NCBI RefSeq assembly: GCF_963666525.1
Contig: NZ_OY762905.1
Coordinates: forward strand, 4,729,001-4,793,000
Source of the DNA: an uncultured Cohaesibacter sp.
GTDB taxonomy: Bacteria > Pseudomonadota > Alphaproteobacteria > Rhizobiales > Cohaesibacteraceae
Direction of reading: 5' to 3'
Length of the DNA: 64,000 nt
A program made the translations under genes and the position numbers. The notes under the pieces are model-generated. The model was not told where the DNA came from. It searched no databases and saw nothing but the letters and a program-made list of their open reading frames with translations. Shown here one piece after another: positions 47,200-55,987 of the stretch. The first letter of the stretch is position 1; every line of letters starts with the position of its first letter.

Positions 47200-48255
47200 A
47201 TGACCTCGAGATTTGCTGTTGCATTGATGGCGGGGGCTGCATTCCTGGCGGCGCCTCAAATCGCTTCTGCCAACGAGCTTCTAGAAGAAGCAAAGGACTA
47301 TTTTAAACCGATCCCCTCGGTGGTCCCGGCAGTCAAGGATAATGCAGTGACCAGCGACAAAATCGAACTGGGCAAAATGCTGTTCTTCGAACCGCGCCTG
47401 TCCGCTTCGGCGCTGATTTCGTGTAACACATGCCACAATCTCGGCATGGGGGGAGATGACAATCTGGAGACATCCATCGGTCACGGTTGGCAGAAAGGAC
47501 CACGCAATGCGCCAACCGTTCTAAATGCTGTCTTCAACATTGCCCAATTCTGGGATGGCCGTGCTGAAGATCTGAAAGCACAAGCCAAAGGCCCGGTTCA
47601 GGCCGGTGTCGAAATGGCATCCACCCCTGAGCGGGTCGAAACCACATTGAAGAGCATGCCGGCCTATGTGGAAGCCTTTACCAAGGCCTTCCCGGGAGAG
47701 GAAAAGCCGGTCACGTTTGACAATATGGCCAAGGCCATAGAAGCCTTTGAAGCGACGTTGATCACGCCTTATTCGCGCTTTGACCAGTTTCTTGAAGGCA
47801 ACACCAAGGTAATGACCGCAATGGAACAGGAAGGCCTCCAACTCTTCATGGACAAAGGCTGTGCATCCTGCCATGCCGGCGTCAATATTGGGGGGGAAGG
47901 CTATTATCCATTCGGTGTTGTCGAAAAGCCCGGCGCGGACATTCTGCCATCTGGCGATAAAGGCCGCTTTGCTGTGACCCAAACCGCCGACGAGGAATAT
48001 GTCTTCCGGGCAGGGCCATTGCGCAACATCGAACTCACCGCGCCTTATTTCCACTCCGGCAAGGTGTGGGATCTTGAGCAGGCTGTCGCCATTATGTCAG
48101 CTAGCCAGCTGGGCGAAGACATGACTGATGAGGAAATCAAGAAAATCACTGCCTTCCTCAAAACCCTGACCGGTGAAGCGCCAAAAGTTGAATATCCAGC
48201 ACTTCCGGTTGAAACGAGTGAAACGCCCAAACCGGTTGCGATGGTCGCCAAATAG
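47200..48255 (+). CDS. Di-haem cytochrome c peroxidase (CCP/MauG family)
   Basis: The 351-residue protein has a Sec signal (residues 1-24, ending ASA) and two c-type haem sites, CNTCH at residues 75-79 and CASCH at 221-225. It would reduce hydrogen peroxide in the periplasm using electrons from small cytochromes. ELGKMLFFEPRLS, NAPTVLNAVFN, FWDGRAEDL and LRNIELTAPYFHSGKV are all standard for bacterial cytochrome c peroxidases. The start has GGGAGG upstream. It is monocistronic with a terminator at 48304. It is one of the few clearly intact metabolic genes in this decayed region. Confidence 0.94.
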   Translation: MTSRFAVALMAGAAFLAAPQIASANELLEEAKDYFKPIPSVVPAVKDNAVTSDKIELGKMLFFEPRLSASALISCNTCHNLGMGGDDNLETSIGHGWQKGPRNAPTVLNAVFNIAQFWDGRAEDLKAQAKGPVQAGVEMASTPERVETTLKSMPAYVEAFTKAFPGEEKPVTFDNMAKAIEAFEATLITPYSRFDQFLEGNTKVMTAMEQEGLQLFMDKGCASCHAGVNIGGEGYYPFGVVEKPGADILPSGDKGRFAVTQTADEEYVFRAGPLRNIELTAPYFHSGKVWDLEQAVAIMSASQLGEDMTDEEIKKITAFLKTLTGEAPKVEYPALPVETSETPKPVAMVAK

Positions 48256-48303
48256 GCAAATTGGCCTTCCGATGTGATCGCATAGATGCAATCCCAAGCC
48301 ATG

Positions 48304-48337
48304 GACCCAGCCGGAGCAATCTGGCGGGGTCTTTTTG
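48304..48337 (+). terminator. Terminator after the cytochrome c peroxidase gene
   Basis: GACCCAGCC and GGCGGGGTC pair with one mismatch and are followed by TTTTT. It starts 49 bases after the stop codon. Confidence 0.75.
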
Positions 48338-48440
48338 TAAAGTCACAGATTTCGGGTCTTAGGGTCAAAACTCATTGATACCATTGAACTGACGAAGCAA
48401 ATCAGATTCAATCCGTCTATTCTTCGGATTGGAGGCTTGA

Positions 48441-48497
48441 ATGGGACATCTGTTTAGGCTGTCGGACGCGCAATGGGCGGTGATTAAGCCGCTGAAT
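48441..48497 (+). pseudogene. IS5-type transposase N-terminal scrap
   Basis: The short reading MGHLFRLSDAQWAVIKPL matches the opening of IS5/IS6501-type transposases, which start with LSDxQW. After that the frame drifts into unrelated sequence. Confidence 0.6.
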
Positions 48498-48646
48498 GTC
48501 CGCTTTGCCCAACTAAACAACTGGTGTGCTGCAGCGCCGCATGTCCGCAACCCGCCCGATTTACCAGATGCACCCACCGGTTCCATGAAATTTTGGCACT
48601 GCTGCGAATGCCCGCTTTGTCCGCATACCGGTCGCAGGATCGCCAA

Positions 48647-48690
48647 ATATGCTGCACCTCGTTCGAATGACTGCAAAGGGGAAATCGCAT
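48647..48690 (+). repeat. Dispersed degenerate repeat, member E
   Basis: ATGCTGCACCTCGTTCGAA followed by GACTGCAAAGGGGAAATCGC aligns with the left half of members A, C and D. It is adjacent to IS5 debris. The right half is not recognisable here. Confidence 0.5.
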
Positions 48691-48881
48691 TGTGGTTCAT
48701 GACGGCTGGCTACGCAATTGAACCTAATCGGTAAAGAGTCGATCGAGCTTTCTTTTATCGATACGATGTGTTTAGCAAAATGATCGCAATACTGAAGCCT
48801 GCTGCGGTTCATATTTGGGACGAGGTATCTACAATTCTAGGGGGGCAATTCCCCCGAACCAGAGGGCAGGATGGCAAACGC

Positions 48882-49466
48882 TTAACTGGCTGTGTCTGGA
48901 GATACAGCGCCGCCGCGAGGGGCCGATCCTTCATGGCGGGTATAGGGGGCAGGGATGATAATTCGTTCGCGATCATCTGCGCCACTGTGTGACTTTCGGT
49001 TCAGCCAATGTTTGGCCCAATAGCAAGTATGTTGATCGATTAGAACCCTTTGAGGTGACCGAATAGAGCGAAGACAGTATTGTGATGCTGGGTTAAGCTT
49101 GCCGATTACAGGTGTGCCGCCAGAATGCAGGCCAAATCCGGGATGACGCACCGGGACTATGATGCGATCGTTGGTGTTGAACGAAACCGGGGCGTTAAGC
49201 CCAGCCTCCTTTAGCCAGAGCTTGTCAATGATCGGAATATCAAAAGGGCGGAGCACCTCGGAGACAATGGGGTGACCGATAGCAAGAACCACAAGCATGT
49301 CTTTATCGACATGGCTGACTTCGAGAACAAGAAACGTGCTGGGGGCGTGTGGTGGCAAGAGATTCAGATAGGGCGCGGGTAGGGTGAAGAGGACGATATC
49401 GCCACGACTGAGTTTTTTGAACCATTGGGGTGACTCAATGGCTTTGGGGTTCTGGAGGTGTGACAT
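48882..49466 (-). CDS. Unknown family, PemK/MazF-like; paralogue 1
   Basis: The 194-residue protein is soluble. It shows LSRGDIVLFTLP near residue 20, FLVLEVSHVDKDMLVV, then VSFNTNDRIIVPVRHPGFG with a GGTPVIG motif, and ends with RIIIPAPYTRH. The first part recalls the GDIV....RPxLVL opening of PemK/MazF-type toxins, so an SH3-like barrel is plausible, but the catalytic residues are not evident and the match is weak. A paralogue is encoded at 49754-50308. AGGAT precedes the ATG at 49466. The C-terminus beyond the shared PAPY motif is unconserved and may be read from degraded sequence. Confidence 0.6.
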   Translation of the reverse strand: MSHLQNPKAIESPQWFKKLSRGDIVLFTLPAPYLNLLPPHAPSTFLVLEVSHVDKDMLVVLAIGHPIVSEVLRPFDIPIIDKLWLKEAGLNAPVSFNTNDRIIVPVRHPGFGLHSGGTPVIGKLNPASQYCLRSIRSPQRVLIDQHTCYWAKHWLNRKSHSGADDRERIIIPAPYTRHEGSAPRGGAVSPDTAS

Positions 49467-49507
49467 TTGAGGAATCCTTGAGGCAGGGTTGCTGGCTTGA
49501 CCGCCTT

Positions 49508-49713
49508 TCACATGGAGGACCTGAAAGGTTGCAATTCCGCAACCAGTTTGCCTTCCAGCGCCTTGAAGAGAACGATGAAAGAGGGAACGCCTTCGGCCCC
49601 GCGCGGATAGTGCAAATTGATGAGGCTCGGTGAAGCATGAGAAATGGCTTCTATGGGCCGTTGAGGAACTCAGAGCGGTCCAAATCGAAAGCAATCTTGA
49701 TTGTCCGGCACAT
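49508..49713 (-). pseudogene. Small frameshifted gene between the paralogues
   Basis: Starting at the ATG complementary to 49711-49713 the reading gives MCRTIKIAFDLDRSEFLNGP and then a TAG. One base further, the other frame continues IEAISHASPSLINLHYPRG, GVPSFIVLFKALEGKLVAEL and QPFRSSM before its stop at 49508. The two halves read like one small protein of about 68 residues with a single frameshift. I do not recognise it. It lies in the 287-bp gap between two homologous genes on the same strand. Confidence 0.4.
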
Positions 49714-49753
49714 ACCGATGAGCCGGACAATTGTTTGCAGCTTTATGCTAGGG

Positions 49754-50308
49754 CTAAATTTTGTCGTGAAGGGAATAGGGGGCTGGAATGATCAATTCTG
49801 ATCCTGCGGGCAAGCCGTTAAATTCGCGAATAGCAGTTTGTAGGCGAAGTGTTTCTTCTCGGCGCTCAGCCTTCAAGTCAGCCAGAGCACGCATGCGCGC
49901 CCTGACTGTGTTGAGGTGATGGCGTTCTTCGCCAGAGACACACCCGATGATGGGTGTGTCAGATCCCATTGGGCTAAAGCCGACATGTTTTGTTGAAACA
50001 ATAAGCTGCTGTTTGCAATTGAAGAGAATTGGCTGGGAAATCCCCGCAGATCGAATTGCTTCGTGGGTAGCAATAAGAATCTCATGTTTCTGGTGCGGCA
50101 GAGCTCCAACCTTGTGCCCACGTACGAGTGTCAGATAGATTTCCCCGACATAGACATTCAGATCCAGAACAAGCCAAGGTCTGTGGGCTGAGAGATCTTC
50201 GGTGTTTACGGCATAATCGGGGAAATGAAAGGCGACGATGTCTCCCCATTTAATAGAACTGCTCCAATTGATAGCTTCCGGGTGAGTGGTATTGCGTGCG
50301 TTAGTCAT
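49754..50308 (-). CDS. Unknown family, PemK/MazF-like; paralogue 2
   Basis: The 184-residue protein shares its layout with the product of 48882-49466: IKWGDIVAFHFP near residue 18, HRPWLVLDLNVYVGEIYL, ILFNCKQQLIVSTKHVGF, DTPIIGCVSG, LNTVRARM and ELIIPAPYSLH. The RPWLVLD piece fits the RPxLVL of PemK/MazF-like proteins better than in its partner. A coiled-coil-like segment (RALADLKAERREETLRLQ) precedes the end. AAGGAG six bases before the ATG at 50308 supports this start. No antitoxin gene is next to it. Function unknown. Confidence 0.65.
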   Translation of the reverse strand: MTNARNTTHPEAINWSSSIKWGDIVAFHFPDYAVNTEDLSAHRPWLVLDLNVYVGEIYLTLVRGHKVGALPHQKHEILIATHEAIRSAGISQPILFNCKQQLIVSTKHVGFSPMGSDTPIIGCVSGEERHHLNTVRARMRALADLKAERREETLRLQTAIREFNGLPAGSELIIPAPYSLHDKI

Positions 50309-50687
50309 GTTTGACTCCTTATGGATGAAATACTGACGCCTGCTTTTCCATTCTCCTTTATTGGCAAATCGGATTATTCGCGGCGTCACACGACCTGGCG
50401 CGAATAATTGGGTTGCCACTAATCAATTCAAATACTCTTGCCGACAACTGGAGGTATTTATTTCTGAACTCCGCTATTAGAATGAAGAACCTCCGCGCGA
50501 TATGGACAAACTTTGTCCCGGTTCGACGCTGCGCATTCTGGCCGCATTCGCCCCCCCCCCCATTCTGATTTGGTCCAGCCATGATTCTGGATCACTCGGC
50601 ATCCTCATTTTAAGGGAATTTGGCGACCATTTTTGAGGTGATCATTCACCGGCGATCTTCCGTTCTTTTAGAACGAGAGGAAGCCCA
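50309..50687. other. Gene-free region with C11 homopolymer
   Basis: No gene is seen in these 379 bases. A run of 11 C residues (G on the minus strand) lies at 50551-50561, about 240 bases upstream of the start of the minus-strand gene. The right end is the start of IS21 debris. Confidence 0.5.
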
Positions 50688-50990
50688 ATGAAGAGATTGC
50701 CAATGCGCAAGATCAAAGAAGCCCATCGGCTTCGAGCAGAAGGATTGTCAGGACGCCAGGTAGCGCTGAGCCTTTCGGTTAGACGGGGCTCGATATCGGA
50801 ATATTTTTGCTGTGCGGATTTGGCTGAACTGACGTGGCCGCTACCGAGGGAATTATTTGGCAGTGACCTGGAGCTTCTTCTTTATCCCTCCAGCCTTAAG
50901 CTTCGTCCCGGCAGATACCGCAACCGGACTGGTCATATATCGATGTACCCATTTGTCTCAAAGCATCCGATAACGGACAGGCAAACTTGA
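50688..50990 (+). pseudogene. IS21-family IstA transposase, N-terminal fragment
   Basis: RKIKEAHRLRAEGLSGRQVA, SLSVRRGSISEY and LAELTWPLP match the DNA-binding N-terminus of IstA. Near 50905 the frame shifts: the proper continuation PQPDWSYID reads in another frame. The DDE core is absent. The adjoining 50991-51185 shows no further coding match. Confidence 0.75.
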
Positions 50991-51185
50991 TATCGCGGCC
51001 ATCACCCATTTTGGCCGGAAAATTACAACCGTTCGGCCAGCCTTATTAATTTGCGGCCAATTCACCTATACACTCACCTGTAGTCAGGCAATGTCTAGAG
51101 GTGTGTGTATGGGTGATTTTGGAATGAATCAATTACTTTGGCCGCAAAGTGGGTGATTTCCGGCTAAATTGCTTGATACTCGAAA

Positions 51186-51852
51186 TTGGAGTTAATGCGC
51201 TTTCTATTCAGTCAAAAGCTCGACGAAATGCCCTTGACGTGTTCCTTCCGGACATCAAATAGTTGGCTCTTTTGGTCGAGCGGGAAAGCGTCAATCGCGA
51301 GACCTGGCGCTTTAGAAGCAGAATATGGGCGGCTCGCTTGCGTCATATCGGCGCCTCACCGGAAGACGTCAATTACGGTGCCCGCCGCGGCCTCGACAAA
51401 GCCCTGTTCCAGACCTTGCTGACGTTAAAATGGATCGGCGACAAAAGGAATTTAAGCATCTTCGGGCCATGCTGGGTTGGCAAGACTTCCCTTGCACAGA
51501 TGGCTTGCCGGGATGGCATTACGGTCCTCTACAAGCGCACCTCGCGCCTGTTCGATGAGCTTGAATTGGCTCGCGGCGATGGGCGCTTCAAACGTCTGTT
51601 CAGGACTCTTACGAAAGCACAGTTGCTCATTCTAGATGATTGGGGACCGGTTCGCCTCAATGCCAGCCAAATGCATTGACGCTCAGCACCAGCCAACTAC
51701 CCATCAGCACATGGCATGATGTGATTGGTGAGCCGACCTTCGCTGATGCCATCCTCGAAAGGTTCGTTCACAACGCCTATCGCATCGAACTGGAGGGGCA
51801 ATCCTTCCGAAAAACTCACGCCAATAAGGATGACGAAACTGACCTCACATGA
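51186..51852 (+). pseudogene. IS21-family IstB helper ATPase, broken
   Basis: Parts of an IstB AAA+ protein are spread over frames. One frame holds LRHIGASPEDVNYGARRGLD, FGPCWVGKTSLAQMAC (a Walker A now reading GPCWVGKT), DGRFKRLFRTL and LLILDDWG (Walker B). Another resumes with [20 protein letters not shown] and [18 protein letters not shown] frameshift near 51660 separates them. With the IstA scrap upstream it forms a decayed IS21-type element. Confidence 0.8.
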
Positions 51853-51889
51853 TACCTAAACCTTAAGGCCTCAAAGCGGTTCGCCAAGG

Positions 51890-52260
51890 GTGTCCAAATT
51901 CTCCAGAATAGGTGGCCGAATGTCACCAGAATTACCGGCCGAATGCTCAAGAATCCACGGACTAGGGCCAGTTAAGGCATGTCTTTGTCCATCAGAAGAG
52001 CCACTTTGGCCTGTTCATCCGAACAATCTGGCTAGGTGGGCAGAAACGAAACAGAAACGGGCCAAAGTCGCCCACAATTTTGTTCGCTTGATCTTCTATG
52101 AACGCAAAAGCGGCGGGATGAGTTTGTTCGGAATGGTATAAAACAAACAATACCAAATCAAAAGCAGTGCAATCGGCGCAGCAATGAGCCATGACGGTCA
52201 TTCATGACGGAATCCCAACGGTCAACTCACGGAGCTTTTGCCGGTCTCCACCTGATGTTC
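51890..52260 (+). pseudogene. Remnant of an IS5-like element, 3' end
   Basis: Translations in mixed frames give LFIRTI, RWAETKQKRAK and VRLIFYERKSGGMS, corresponding to the C-terminus of the IS5-type transposase at 17205-18439 (FIRTIGLARAETK and DRLIFHERRSAMA). GCCGGTCTCCACCTGA at about 52232 resembles the right inverted repeat of that element. The copy is older and more diverged. Confidence 0.65.
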
Positions 52261-52362
52261 ACTGAAATGAACGATGCCATAGGTATTTATTTCGAACATT
52301 TTTTATTGGCTCAAATTTTCTCTATTTCCGTTTCAGGGAAATTTACTTTGGAGAAAACGAGT

Positions 52363-52734
52363 ATGAGCAAAGAAGCAGGTTCTGCAACAATTTCCGATTT
52401 GGCGAGGCACTTGTCTGTTTGCAGAAAGACTGCAGAGAAGATCGCTGACTATTTCGAGGAAAGATGCGGATTGAGGAGATTGGAACATCCAACGAGGAAA
52501 TACCATTGGGAAGACATTTGGGAATTGGAAGGGAGCTTCGACGTTCTCCCGAAAAACTGGCACCGGATGAAGGCACCTTTGCTGAGAACTCAAGATCTTT
52601 ATTTCCCTGGCGTTTATGGGCGTTCAGAACGCACTATCCGACGTCGTGCTGCAGAAGGAACACTTAAGAGCATTAAGCTTCCCATCATCGGTTATCGTTT
52701 TCGTGAGTCTGAGGTGGAAAATGAATGGATGTAG
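52363..52734 (+). CDS. Small HTH protein, excisionase-like
   Basis: The 123-residue protein has two helix-turn-helix-like parts: ATISDLARHLSVCRKTAEKI near residue 7 and SERTIRRRAAEGTLKSIKLP near residue 88, the latter followed by IIGYRFRESEVENEWM. The second part is like MerR/excisionase winged helices that bind at recombination sites. GGAG precedes the ATG at 52363; an earlier in-frame ATG at 52204 reads through IS debris. It is convergent with two large tyrosine recombinase genes and shares their terminator, which suggests one functional module. Confidence 0.65.
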   Translation: MSKEAGSATISDLARHLSVCRKTAEKIADYFEERCGLRRLEHPTRKYHWEDIWELEGSFDVLPKNWHRMKAPLLRTQDLYFPGVYGRSERTIRRRAAEGTLKSIKLPIIGYRFRESEVENEWM

Positions 52735-52791
52735 TCAAATTCTAATTTCTTCTGATGTTCTTTCCAAGTTTTTGGCAAACTAGATCTAGAA

Positions 52792-52821
52792 AAAATGCGG
52801 GCTCGGTTTGGCCCGCATTTT
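52792..52821. terminator. Bidirectional terminator between HTH gene and recombinases
   Basis: AAAATGCGGGC and GCCCGCATTTT pair perfectly over 11 bp with an eight-base loop and T runs on both strands. It serves the two convergent transcripts. Confidence 0.88.
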
Positions 52822-52848
52822 CTTTTCATCTGACAGGGTGCTTCGGGA

Positions 52849-54183
52849 TCAACCGCCGATGTCAATATTCGCCAATCTGTTCCTGAAACTCACCAATTTA
52901 CGGCGCCCTTTTGTTTGACGCCGCCGCTCTGTTGCCCGGCGGCGATACTCTTTCGCAGTTCTCTCTGATTTCTGTCCGCACAAGGAAAGAGCAATCCATT
53001 CGTTGTAGTCGTCTTCATCATAGATATTTTCATGCCAAAGAGTACGAACAAAATGTGCTCCGCAACCGAAGTGTTCAAACCAAACATCAGATATCCAGTC
53101 GCCTGACAAGCCTGTTTTCCCACCGTCTCTAGAGAAAAGACGGGTACCTTTTCGAAGAGAATATCCCGCCCAGAGATCTCCGCCCGGTGCATCTTCTGTA
53201 ATCAAAGCGTCAAGAAAAGGCGTCAGTTCAGGCCATAGTTCGTCTCTCATATAATTACCTGAAGTCTTTTGGATTTTAATGCGGAGAGACCACCCAGAAG
53301 TATTGCGTGTAAGAGAAGAGCCAATTTCAAAACGATGCAGATCGCTGATCCGCAAAGGAACGACTACTGAAATTGCGATTGCTGCAGCGTCCAAAAATAG
53401 CTTGAATCTTCTGTAAGTGCCGCATGGAGCCTGTTGGGCTGTTCGAAAAATTGCTTCCGCTTCCAGCCAAATTGCTCCCAAATCGTCAATATCTTTGAGA
53501 TCGTCACTTTCTTTGCGTTTCGCTGTCAGCTTGCCCCTTTCGATGTATTCTCCACGAAGTTTACCGAGGGTTTTGGCAAGAGGGGATTCAATTCCTTCAT
53601 GATGGAGAACAAAGCGTTTTAGAATGCCGATTTGACAAGACAAACCGCGAGGTCCACAACCGCGCTGTTCTGCATCATCGAGCCAAAATGTGATACTTTG
53701 GGTCGTCAATGATGGTTCCTCTCCACGATTCTGACAGGACCTTGAAATTGCGCGCAAAATATATTCTGCGTCATGAATGGAGGATTCCGGCATGGCATCC
53801 AGGTCATCATCGAAGTTGATCCCACCGGCTCTTTTGTGTTTCAAAAGCAGCAGCAACTTTTTGATTGTTTGTTGCAAAGGTAGAGGGAGTTCATCCCTCG
53901 CCACTGAATACTGTCTAGCTGGTCCTCGCAGGCCTCCCTTGGCTTTGCTTCCGCGCTTTGCATTCGCTGCAGCTTGGCTTTCAGAGATTGCTAGCCTGAT
54001 CGGTCCTATGCTATTGGGAGCCCGGACAGAAAGCATTGGCAGCAACTTTCGAAGCCTTGCGGAACCTCCGAAGGACAAAAAATCTTCTTTTGTCGGAATG
54101 GAAACCTGTCTTTGTTGAAGGTGGTTGAGCCATTTGTCGTAGCGCTTTTTGTCGCCAGGCGTAAACTCAGACATTGTCATCAT
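52849..54183 (-). CDS. Large tyrosine recombinase B (444 residues)
   Basis: The C-terminal half shows a tyrosine recombinase active site: Arg in VPLRISDLHRF, the HxxR box in GCGAHFVRTLWHE, and the nucleophile tyrosine in KSERTAKEYRRRA. The N-terminal half is long and lysine/leucine-rich, larger than in phage integrases. GGAAGG lies before ATG 54183, and the gene overlaps the end of the upstream recombinase by 17 bases, so translation is coupled. It is the second recombinase of the pair. The family is distinct from the short integrases elsewhere in this window. Confidence 0.8.
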   Translation of the reverse strand: MMTMSEFTPGDKKRYDKWLNHLQQRQVSIPTKEDFLSFGGSARLRKLLPMLSVRAPNSIGPIRLAISESQAAANAKRGSKAKGGLRGPARQYSVARDELPLPLQQTIKKLLLLLKHKRAGGINFDDDLDAMPESSIHDAEYILRAISRSCQNRGEEPSLTTQSITFWLDDAEQRGCGPRGLSCQIGILKRFVLHHEGIESPLAKTLGKLRGEYIERGKLTAKRKESDDLKDIDDLGAIWLEAEAIFRTAQQAPCGTYRRFKLFLDAAAIAISVVVPLRISDLHRFEIGSSLTRNTSGWSLRIKIQKTSGNYMRDELWPELTPFLDALITEDAPGGDLWAGYSLRKGTRLFSRDGGKTGLSGDWISDVWFEHFGCGAHFVRTLWHENIYDEDDYNEWIALSLCGQKSERTAKEYRRRATERRRQTKGRRKLVSFRNRLANIDIGG

Positions 54184-55987
54184 GCATTCCCTTCCTGAAG
54201 CCACGGGCACGCTTCACAAATGTCTGCAGTTTCTCTCTTCCTTGTTTAGAGGCGCGCATTTCGCTGAGGAATGCATAGAATTTTTTGACGGTTGAGATCT
54301 CATCCTCAAGCACTTGCGCCGCTTGAGACCAAGCATTGGGGTCTTCCCACAAAATAATGGTGGCGCAGATATGGCGAGCAATGTGAAGATTAAGATCCAG
54401 GCCGATCACTCCGATGCCATCACTGTAATGATCGGCAAATGTAGTTGATTCCAGTGGTCGTTCATCAACAGTCGATGGAAACAAAAAATCGCTATCACAG
54501 AGTTTGATGCCGTATGGATGATCTTGGATCAGCTTTGGTCTGATGAATTCAATGTACCACTTAATAATCGGGGCTGCGTCATCGTCAGCTTCGTGGTTAA
54601 TTGGTTTATTGTTCTTTACTTCATTGCCCGGTATGCTGATACGAAGATCATCGTCCTTGATGAAGAGATGCCGTTGATCACCTCGGAATTTGAGTGAATT
54701 CAGGTTTTTAGCCCGTACTGGTGATGAGCGATACAAAATAGCATTCACGCATGCTCCGAGCCCCATTTTCATGGCCAGCATACGCTCTTTTTGTGTTGAG
54801 TTACTCCAATTGTTCAGGATTTGTTGAGAGCGCTTTTTGAGAATTTCAGGGGAGCGGAACAATTTTGTTTGAAATACGCTGTCCTCCAAAAAATTGCGCA
54901 GGAACATTTCTCGATTGATTGACATTTTCCGAAAATCAGGACTCGCATCTTTGATTTTTTTCAAAATTTCCTTGATTTTTTTAATTTCCTCCTCGTCAGC
55001 TCCAAGATGGACAGTCATAATTTTAAGCCTACTTACCATAGAATAGTAATTGTGGCCGCCTATATTCACCTCGCCATCGATTTGCCGCGTATTCCAGCAC
55101 CGTGCAAAGGTATCGATCATTTTGGCATTGCAGATGTCGCGGAGGCAAAGGCTCTCGCTGGCAGACAAGTATCCAAAATTGATCAAAACACGAATTACTT
55201 GTTGGATGGTGTTGGCATATGTTTGCTCGGTAACGTCGCCAAATTTACTGAATGACGGAGGAATTGGGCGTCCAAGAGCATCAACACCTCTTCTGGCAAG
55301 AACAAAATCTGCATAGTCAATCCAGAGCTGACTTGCCAACGGACTACCTGACGATCTGGCGAAAATGTCTGCAGGATGCGGCTGCTTTTTATAGATTTTG
55401 ATCTTATTCGTTGGAAGGAACTTGCTGATTTCAATGAATTCATCTCGCCGATCGATCAGATCATTGATCCGGTCAATTCCAAGTCGCGCACTGCGTTTAG
55501 CTGCTCCCTTAAGCCCATCAATCAACTGTTGTGCCTGTTCACTATTCAGATCTGCAATGCAAATTCCTGAGGCAGAAGCTGCCCTACCGATTGCCCCGAT
55601 GGAGTATTCGAGGTGTGGTGCCAAAGGCCGATTAACCCCGCCGTTCTCTTTTACGTATTTGATCAGGAACTTCCAGTCTGGAAGAAGGCTTGCTTTGGAT
55701 TGCTGATTGGGATTCTGGCTGTTCCAATATCGAACCAACGCAGACTTTGCGTTTTTTCGCCACGCTATGAATTGCCCCAAACTATCAAAACGCCGAGGGC
55801 AAAACTTGACGGGCCCGCGCCCCCAACGTTTGACGAATTCATTGAGATCGGCGCTAATTTTATTCAAAGAGGTATCATAGTAAAATGCTGCTTTGTTCAA
55901 TGCAGCTCTCTCGTTTGCTAGAACGCTCTTGGGGGTTTGATTGTAAAGGTTCAATATATAGAGATGAGCGTCTTCGAATGTTTTCAT
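54167..55987 (-). CDS. Large tyrosine recombinase A (606 residues)
   Basis: The protein is about twice the size of a normal integrase. The catalytic boxes lie in the last third: Arg in SSPVRAKNLNSLKF, HIARHICATII carrying the HxxR pattern, and KKFYAF with the presumed nucleophile. Between LEDEIST and the tyrosine the usual LGH is replaced, as often seen in this large subfamily. Size and pairing recall the TnpA/TnpB recombinases of Tn554-type elements. AGGAA precedes ATG 55987; ATG at 55993 and a frame to 56065 are alternatives. It is the promoter-proximal gene of the pair. Confidence 0.8.
   Translation of the reverse strand: MKTFEDAHLYILNLYNQTPKSVLANERAALNKAAFYYDTSLNKISADLNEFVKRWGRGPVKFCPRRFDSLGQFIAWRKNAKSALVRYWNSQNPNQQSKASLLPDWKFLIKYVKENGGVNRPLAPHLEYSIGAIGRAASASGICIADLNSEQAQQLIDGLKGAAKRSARLGIDRINDLIDRRDEFIEISKFLPTNKIKIYKKQPHPADIFARSSGSPLASQLWIDYADFVLARRGVDALGRPIPPSFSKFGDVTEQTYANTIQQVIRVLINFGYLSASESLCLRDICNAKMIDTFARCWNTRQIDGEVNIGGHNYYSMVSRLKIMTVHLGADEEEIKKIKEILKKIKDASPDFRKMSINREMFLRNFLEDSVFQTKLFRSPEILKKRSQQILNNWSNSTQKERMLAMKMGLGACVNAILYRSSPVRAKNLNSLKFRGDQRHLFIKDDDLRISIPGNEVKNNKPINHEADDDAAPIIKWYIEFIRPKLIQDHPYGIKLCDSDFLFPSTVDERPLESTTFADHYSDGIGVIGLDLNLHIARHICATIILWEDPNAWSQAAQVLEDEISTVKKFYAFLSEMRASKQGREKLQTFVKRARGFRKGMHDDNV

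Noticed and set aside
52849-55987. Recombinase-in-trio (RIT) element
   Set aside because: RIT elements have three adjacent recombinases in one direction; here only two are present and the third gene is a convergent HTH protein.
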